This document shows, piece after piece, positions 1-5,261 of a stretch of 5,261 nucleotides of DNA. This DNA comes from Rhodanobacteraceae bacterium UBA703 (GTDB taxonomy: Bacteria; Pseudomonadota; Gammaproteobacteria; Xanthomonadales; Rhodanobacteraceae), in NCBI GenBank assembly GCA_002297645.1, contig DBMH01000083.1:1-5261 (forward strand). The letters run 5' to 3'. Below the pieces are notes generated by a model. That model was given only the letters and a program-made list of their open reading frames with translations, was not told the origin of the DNA and ran no database searches. Made by a program: the position numbers and the translations under genes. How positions within the stretch are numbered: the stretch's first letter is position 1; every line of letters starts with the position of its first letter.

Positions 1-994
1 CCGCGGCGAGGCCGACGGCCGCCGCGCCGGCGAGATAGGCGTACTGCGCATAGCTCGCCGGCAGGACCAGCACTGGTGCGAGCAAGGCGACGACCAGCGC
101 GATCCAGGCGCCGCTCCAGCGCCAGCCGGCGCTGGCGAGTGCGCCGAGCAGTGCGGCCAGGCAGGCGGCCGCCAGGAGCAGGCGGGCGGGGCTCTTGGAC
201 AGCGTCGAGCCGACCTCGAACAGCGGCGGCAGGAACGGGTAGGCGAGGTATTCCGCGAGGCGCGCGGGTACGTGGCCGATCGACCAGGCGTAGCTTTCGC
301 TGCCGGCCGGCGTCGACAGGATGACAGGGAGGCGGAGCGCGAGATAGGCGACGACGGGCAGGCTGGCGACTGCGACCAGGGCCAGCGCCCTGCGTGGATG
401 CGGATGGCGATACAGGGCGGGAAGCAGGGCCGCGGGAAGCACGATCGCCGACTCCTTGCTCAGCAGGGCCGCGCAGGTCAGGAGGGCGAGCAGGAGGCCG
501 GTCACGAGGGAGGGGAGACCGGCGGCGTTCCGTTGCAGCAAGCGCACGCCGAACAGGACGGCCAGCAGCACGAGCAGGTCGGCCAGGGTACCGACCCATC
601 CGTGCACGTACACGGCATACGGGAGCAGCGTGAACACCGCGGCGGAGGCCATCGCGGCACGGCGCGGCGCACCGGCCGCCTGGACGGCCCTGCCCAGGAG
701 CATGGCATTGAGCAGGCCGAGGCCGGCGAAGACGGCGTGCATTCCCATCGGCGTCGCGAAGAGCGCGTACGAGAGCAGCAGCCACAGATTGAACGTCAGC
801 GGCCGGTACTGGAACACGCCGAAGTCGGTCCAGGACTCCCACGGTAGAGCGGACCAGGTGGACACGTCGGCACGCGCGGCCCATTGCAGCTCGTCGTGGC
901 TGAAATAACCGGGGTTGAGCGCCAACGGGAGCTGCGACACCGCGAGGAGCAGGAGAAGCGCGGGCCAGCCGAAGGATGCGCGGGGGAACGTCAT
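1..994 (-). CDS. Multi-pass membrane protein, probable GT-C fold glycosyltransferase (3' end cut off)
   Basis: The minus-strand frame is open from the ATG at 994-992 to the window edge, giving 331 visible residues and no stop. The protein is very hydrophobic, with about ten likely membrane segments (roughly residues 11-27, 67-81, 83-101, 113-131, 136-152, 164-177, 182-194, 203-221, 271-288, 294-313). Three motifs suggest a GT-C glycosyltransferase of the PMT/TMTC/ArnT kind: an acidic pair in the first outer loop (FSHDELQW, D34-E35), QYRPLT at 62-67, resembling the YRPLT signature of TMTC proteins, and SKES at 179-182 followed by a hydrophobic Leu-Pro segment. Such enzymes move a sugar from a lipid-phosphate carrier to protein or lipid A on the outer face of the inner membrane. 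The acceptor here cannot be told. No good Shine-Dalgarno lies close to the ATG; an in-frame TTG twelve codons upstream is a weaker alternative start. The gene follows the atp terminator, so it is probably a separate transcription unit. The coding call is firm, the family call moderate. Confidence 0.72.
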   Translation of the reverse strand, partial: MTFPRASFGWPALLLLLAVSQLPLALNPGYFSHDELQWAARADVSTWSALPWESWTDFGVFQYRPLTFNLWLLLSYALFATPMGMHAVFAGLGLLNAMLLGRAVQAAGAPRRAAMASAAVFTLLPYAVYVHGWVGTLADLLVLLAVLFGVRLLQRNAAGLPSLVTGLLLALLTCAALLSKESAIVLPAALLPALYRHPHPRRALALVAVASLPVVAYLALRLPVILSTPAGSESYAWSIGHVPARLAEYLAYPFLPPLFEVGSTLSKSPARLLLAAACLAALLGALASAGWRWSGAWIALVVALLAPVLVLPASYAQYAYLAGAAAVGLAA

Positions 995-1044
995 GACGGC
1001 GAGTTCGCCACGTCCTCGCCTTCGTCGCAAGCGCCGGAGGCCGG

Positions 1045-1074
1045 AACGAAAAACGCCGGCTTGCGCCGGCGTTT
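1045..1074 (-). terminator. Intrinsic terminator of the atp operon
   Basis: Positions 1051-1060 and 1065-1074 are perfect inverted repeats (10-bp stem, core GCCGGC). On the minus strand the four-base loop reads GCAA, a GNRA-type stable tetraloop. The stem's 3' side ends in TTT and continues as TTCGTTCC, giving a run of five T. It lies 21 nt after the atpC stop and before the next gene, which is where the end of the atp transcript is expected. Read on the plus strand the hairpin is followed only by a poor T tract, so it should act mainly in the minus direction. Confidence 0.92.
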
Positions 1075-1095
1075 CTGGTGACGATCGCGGAAGGC

Positions 1096-1518
1096 TCAGT
1101 GCTTGAGCGACTGGCGCAGCTTCTCCAGCGCCTGCAGCTGGGCCAGCGCCTGTGCGAGCTGCGCCTGCGCCTGCGCGACTTCCAGTGCATCGGTGCGGTT
1201 GGAGAGCGCGCGCTCGGCCTCTTCCTTCGCCTTGCGTGCGGCGGCTTCGTCGAGGTCCTTCGCGCGGATCGCGGTGTCGGCGAGCACGGTCACGACGGTC
1301 GGCTGCACTTCGAGCATGCCGCCGGAGACGTAGAAGAACTGCTCTTCGCCGTTCGCGAGCTGCACGCGCACCTGGCCCGGCTTCAGCCGCGTGATCAGCG
1401 GCGCGTGGCGCGGCGTGATGCCGAGCTCGCCCATCTCGCCGGTCGCGATGACCATTTGCGTCTCGCCGCTGAAGATCTCTTCCTCGGCGCTGACGATGTC
1501 GCAGTGGATGGTGCTCAT
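1096..1518 (-). CDS. atpC: F1F0 ATP synthase epsilon subunit
   Basis: This 140-residue protein is close to the 139 residues of E. coli AtpC. Epsilon sits on the central stalk with gamma, touches the c-ring and restrains ATP hydrolysis. The N-terminal beta-sandwich covers about residues 1-86 and contains the typical stretches GEMGELGITPRHAPLIT and VSGGMLEVQP. The C-terminal two-helix domain covers about 87-140 and is rich in Ala, Gln and Leu (AQAQAQLAQALAQLQALEKL). The nucleotide-sensing motif I/L-D-x-x-R-A of many epsilon subunits reads LDEAAA here, so the arginine is absent. The ATG at 1518 gives the usual N-terminus (MSTIHCDIVSAEEEIF); upstream on the minus strand, GAGAAAG ending 3 nt before the ATG is a modest ribosome site. 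It is the last gene of the operon, 124 bp after atpD, and ends just before the terminator. Confidence 0.98.
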   Translation of the reverse strand: MSTIHCDIVSAEEEIFSGETQMVIATGEMGELGITPRHAPLITRLKPGQVRVQLANGEEQFFYVSGGMLEVQPTVVTVLADTAIRAKDLDEAAARKAKEEAERALSNRTDALEVAQAQAQLAQALAQLQALEKLRQSLKH

Positions 1519-1524
1519 GTCTTT

Positions 1525-1537
1525 CTCGCTTCGCTCG
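1525..1537. repeat. Leader repeat block upstream of atpC (matches 4080-4092)
   Basis: The 13-mer CTCGCTTCGCTCG lies 6 nt before the atpC start and differs at one base from the 13-mer at 4080-4092 in front of atpG. Both are followed outward by ACGGGATT, where the heptad array begins. On the minus strand both give a leader of the form GCGAG(M)AAGA just before the ATG. It looks like the outer end of the same repeat element as 1544-1636, so the ribosome-binding region of atpC may be derived from the repeat. Confidence 0.6.
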
Positions 1538-1543
1538 TTCGAC

Positions 1544-1636
1544 GGGATTGGAGATTGGGGATTCGAGATTCGGAAAAGGCGGACGTCGCGGGCTTAGTGC
1601 TCTGCCGAATCCCCAATCCCGACTCCCGAATCCCGG
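1544..1636. repeat. Heptad inverted-repeat element in the atpD-atpC spacer (copy 1)
   Basis: Four 7-mers run in tandem at 1544-1571 (GGGATTG, GAGATTG, GGGATTC, GAGATTC). Four inverse 7-mers run at 1607-1634 (GAATCCC, CAATCCC, GACTCCC, GAATCCC). Folding 1544-1573 against 1605-1634 pairs 24 of 30 positions, leaving a 31-nt loop. The loop shares TCGCGGG and the 16-mer TGCTCTGCCGAATCCC (1598-1613) with copy 3, in the same orientation. The element begins 6 nt after the atpD stop and ends 25 nt before the atpC start, filling most of the spacer. It resembles the GGGATTC-type intergenic repeats I recall as common in Xanthomonadaceae genomes. Its function is unknown; a transcript hairpin affecting stability or read-through is plausible. 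Confidence 0.9.
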
Positions 1637-1642
1637 CGGCCG

Positions 1643-3079
<1,437 letters not shown>

Positions 3080-3087
3080 TGGAGTGG

Positions 3088-3093
3088 CTCCGC
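3088..3093 (-). promoter_or_regulatory. Ribosome binding site of atpD
   Basis: On the minus strand GCGGAG ends 8 nt before the ATG at 3079. It supports that start over the longer open frame reaching back to 3463. The GGAG and the CTCC directly in front of the start codon could pair as a four-base stem with a three-base loop (GGAG-CCA-CTCC). This might mildly hinder initiation, but the stem is short. Confidence 0.7.
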
Positions 3094-3117
3094 TAAATTG
3101 CTTGAATGCTTTGTATC

Positions 3118-3203
3118 GGGATTGGAGATTCGGGATTGGAGATTGGTGAAAGCGTGGAGATTGCCGCTTTTCCGAATCCCTAATCCCGAATCTCCAATCC
3201 CGG
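3118..3203. repeat. Heptad inverted-repeat element in the atpG-atpD spacer (copy 2, best hairpin)
   Basis: Four 7-mers at 3118-3145 (GGGATTG, GAGATTC, GGGATTG, GAGATTG) face four inverse ones at 3174-3201 (GAATCCC, TAATCCC, GAATCTC, CAATCCC). The 28-position stem has 25 Watson-Crick pairs, one G-T wobble and two mismatches; the outer two heptads pair perfectly. An inner stem continues (AAAGCG 3149-3154 with CGCTTT 3165-3170), so nearly the whole element is one hairpin with a ten-base loop. The core differs from copies 1 and 3, but CTTTTCCGAATC (3167-3178) matches the reverse complement of copy 1 at 1567-1578, which suggests insertion in the opposite orientation. It starts 4 nt after the atpG stop and ends 38 nt before the atpD start. 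Confidence 0.92.
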
Positions 3204-3207
3204 CTTC

Positions 3208-4071
3208 TCAGACCGCCGCTGCGCCGCCGACGATTTCCGAGATTTCCTGCGTGATCGCCGCCTGGCGCGCCTTGTTGTAGATCAGCGTCAGCGTGCCGAT
3301 CGCCTTGGTCGCGTTGTCCGACGCGGCCTTCATCGCGACCATGCGCGCGGCGTGCTCGCTGGCGAGGTTCTCGAGCACGGCCTGGTAGACCAGCGACTCG
3401 ATGTAGCGCGTCAGCACGTGCTCCAGCACGGTCGCCGCGTCCGGCTCGTAGATGTAGTCCCACGCATGCGCGGTATTGAACTCTTCCGACGGCGGCAGCG
3501 GCAGCAGCTGCGCGATCGTCGGGCGCTGCGTCATCGTGTTGACGAAGTCGTTGTAGCAGAGGTTCAGGCGGTCGATGCGGCCTTCCGTGTAGGCGTCCAG
3601 CATGACCTTGATGACGCCGATCAGCTCGGCGATCTGCGGCTTCTCGCCGAGATGCGTGACCGAGCCGACCAGGTTGACCTTGAGGCGGCGGAACAGCTGC
3701 GTCGCCTTCTGGCCGATGCAGACCACGTCGACCTCGACGCCCTTTTCCTGCCAGCCGCGGATCTCGGCCAGCAGGCGGCGGAACAGGTTCGTGTTGAGGC
3801 CGCCGCAGAGGCCGCGGTCGGTCGACACGACGAGGTAGCCGACTCGCTTGACCTCTTCGCGCTCGACCAGGAACGGATGCTCGAACTCGGTGTTCGCGTG
3901 CGCGATGTGGCCGATGACCTGGCTCATCAGGCGCGCGTACGGGCGCGAGGCCTTCATCAGGTCCTGCGCCTTGCGGATCTTCGACGCCGAGACCATCTCG
4001 AGCGCGCGCGTCACCTTGCGCGTGTTCTGGACGCTCTTGATCTTGGTGCGGATTTCTCTTGCGCCTGCCAT
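3208..4071 (-). CDS. atpG: F1F0 ATP synthase gamma subunit
   Basis: This 287-residue protein, the same length as E. coli AtpG, is the rotating central shaft of F1. The N-terminal helix MAGAREIRTKIKSVQNTRKV and the segment ALEMVSASKIRKAQ (23-36) form one strand of the antiparallel coiled coil that fills the alpha3-beta3 ring. The middle Rossmann-like domain contains STDRGLCGGLN (83-93). The C-terminal helix at about 210-287 contains the conserved stretch SEHAARMVAMKAASDNA (238-254) and returns along the shaft. The ATG at 4071 gives the canonical N-terminus. Its Shine-Dalgarno is weak (GCAAGAACC directly before the ATG), and the leader is nearly the same as that of atpC. The gene lies 131 bp after atpA and 128 bp before atpD; both spacers are almost filled by heptad repeat elements. 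Confidence 0.98.
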   Translation of the reverse strand: MAGAREIRTKIKSVQNTRKVTRALEMVSASKIRKAQDLMKASRPYARLMSQVIGHIAHANTEFEHPFLVEREEVKRVGYLVVSTDRGLCGGLNTNLFRRLLAEIRGWQEKGVEVDVVCIGQKATQLFRRLKVNLVGSVTHLGEKPQIAELIGVIKVMLDAYTEGRIDRLNLCYNDFVNTMTQRPTIAQLLPLPPSEEFNTAHAWDYIYEPDAATVLEHVLTRYIESLVYQAVLENLASEHAARMVAMKAASDNATKAIGTLTLIYNKARQAAITQEISEIVGGAAAV

Positions 4072-4079
4072 GGTTCTTG

Positions 4080-4092
4080 CTCGCTACGCTCG
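4080..4092. repeat. Leader repeat block upstream of atpG (matches 1525-1537)
   Basis: The 13-mer CTCGCTACGCTCG lies 8 nt before the atpG start and matches the block before atpC in 12 of 13 bases. It is internally repetitive (CTCGC-TA-CGCTCGC). The similarity continues through ACGGGATT into the heptad array, so this is probably the outer end of repeat copy 3. The spacer in front of atpD lacks it. Confidence 0.6.
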
Positions 4093-4099
4093 CTGAGAC

Positions 4100-4200
4100 G
4101 GGATTCGGGATTGGGAATTGGGGATTGGTGGAGAAGCCGGCTTTCGCGGGGGACAGGCTTTTGCTCTGCCGAATCCCGAATCCCGAATCTCCACTCCCGG
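4100..4200. repeat. Heptad inverted-repeat element in the atpA-atpG spacer (copy 3)
   Basis: Four 7-mers at 4100-4127 (GGGATTC, GGGATTG, GGAATTG, GGGATTG) are followed by a 43-nt core and four inverse 7-mers at 4171-4198 (GAATCCC, GAATCCC, GAATCTC, CACTCCC). About 21 of 28 arm positions pair and one more is a G-T wobble, a weaker stem than copy 2. The core shares TCGCGGG (4144-4150) and TGCTCTGCCGAATCCC (4162-4177) with copy 1. The element starts 2 nt after the atpA stop and ends 28 nt before the atpG start. Confidence 0.9.
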
Positions 4201-4202
4201 CT

Positions 4203-5261
<1,059 letters not shown>

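Noticed and set aside
272..908. Plus-strand open frames (191 and 150 codons) over the left-hand gene
   Set aside because: Their products are Gly/Arg/Gln/Glu-rich low-complexity sequence. The minus-strand frame there is continuous, hydrophobic and carries conserved motifs.
1544..1636. CRISPR array or rho-independent terminators within the operon
   Set aside because: The 7-mers are too short and contiguous for CRISPR repeats and spacers. None of the three hairpins is followed by a T tract, so they are not classical terminators.
3080..3463. N-terminal extension of atpD by 128 codons
   Set aside because: The extra part translates the repeat and the antisense-frame end of atpG. The canonical beta N-terminus and a Shine-Dalgarno lie at 3079-3093.
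4135..4170. Possible small RNA or promoter in the core of repeat copy 3
   Set aside because: The core has no recognisable -35/-10 pair or RNA family structure; part of it is simply shared with copy 1.

Overview
The window is the distal (F1) half of an F-type ATP synthase operon, read entirely on the minus strand, from a GC-rich gammaproteobacterium. Protein similarity to the E. coli alpha, gamma, beta and epsilon subunits, strong G/C third-position bias and heptanucleotide repeats between genes all point to the Xanthomonadaceae/Lysobacteraceae (Lysobacter-, Luteimonas- or Xanthomonas-like). This placement is inferred from recalled sequence patterns, not from a search.

Layout from right to left, in the direction of transcription: atpA (alpha, 5' end cut by the window edge, stop at 4203), a 131-bp spacer, atpG (gamma, 4071-3208), a 128-bp spacer, atpD (beta, 3079-1643), a 124-bp spacer, atpC (epsilon, 1518-1096), then a strong intrinsic terminator (hairpin 1051-1074). 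Beyond it, on the same strand, starts a second transcription unit: a multi-pass membrane protein (994 to beyond position 1) with motifs of a GT-C fold glycosyltransferase, cut by the left edge.

The gene order A-G-D-C is the standard one. Alpha, beta, gamma and epsilon form the soluble F1 part that couples ATP synthesis or hydrolysis to rotation of gamma/epsilon; the F0 genes and delta are expected upstream, outside the window. The catalytic residues of alpha and beta are all intact.

The notable feature is not a gene. Each of the three spacers inside the operon holds a copy of one repeat family: four tandem 7-mers (consensus GGGATTS), a 31-43 nt core, then four more 7-mers in inverse orientation. 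Each can fold into a long RNA hairpin placed 2-6 nt after a stop codon and 25-38 nt before the next start codon. Two copies (atpA/atpG and atpD/atpC) also share core sequence and a flanking block that forms the leader of the next gene; the middle copy appears to be in the opposite orientation. I see no sign of a wholly new system, mobile element, CRISPR array or RNA gene. The repeats and the downstream glycosyltransferase-like gene are the parts worth following up.
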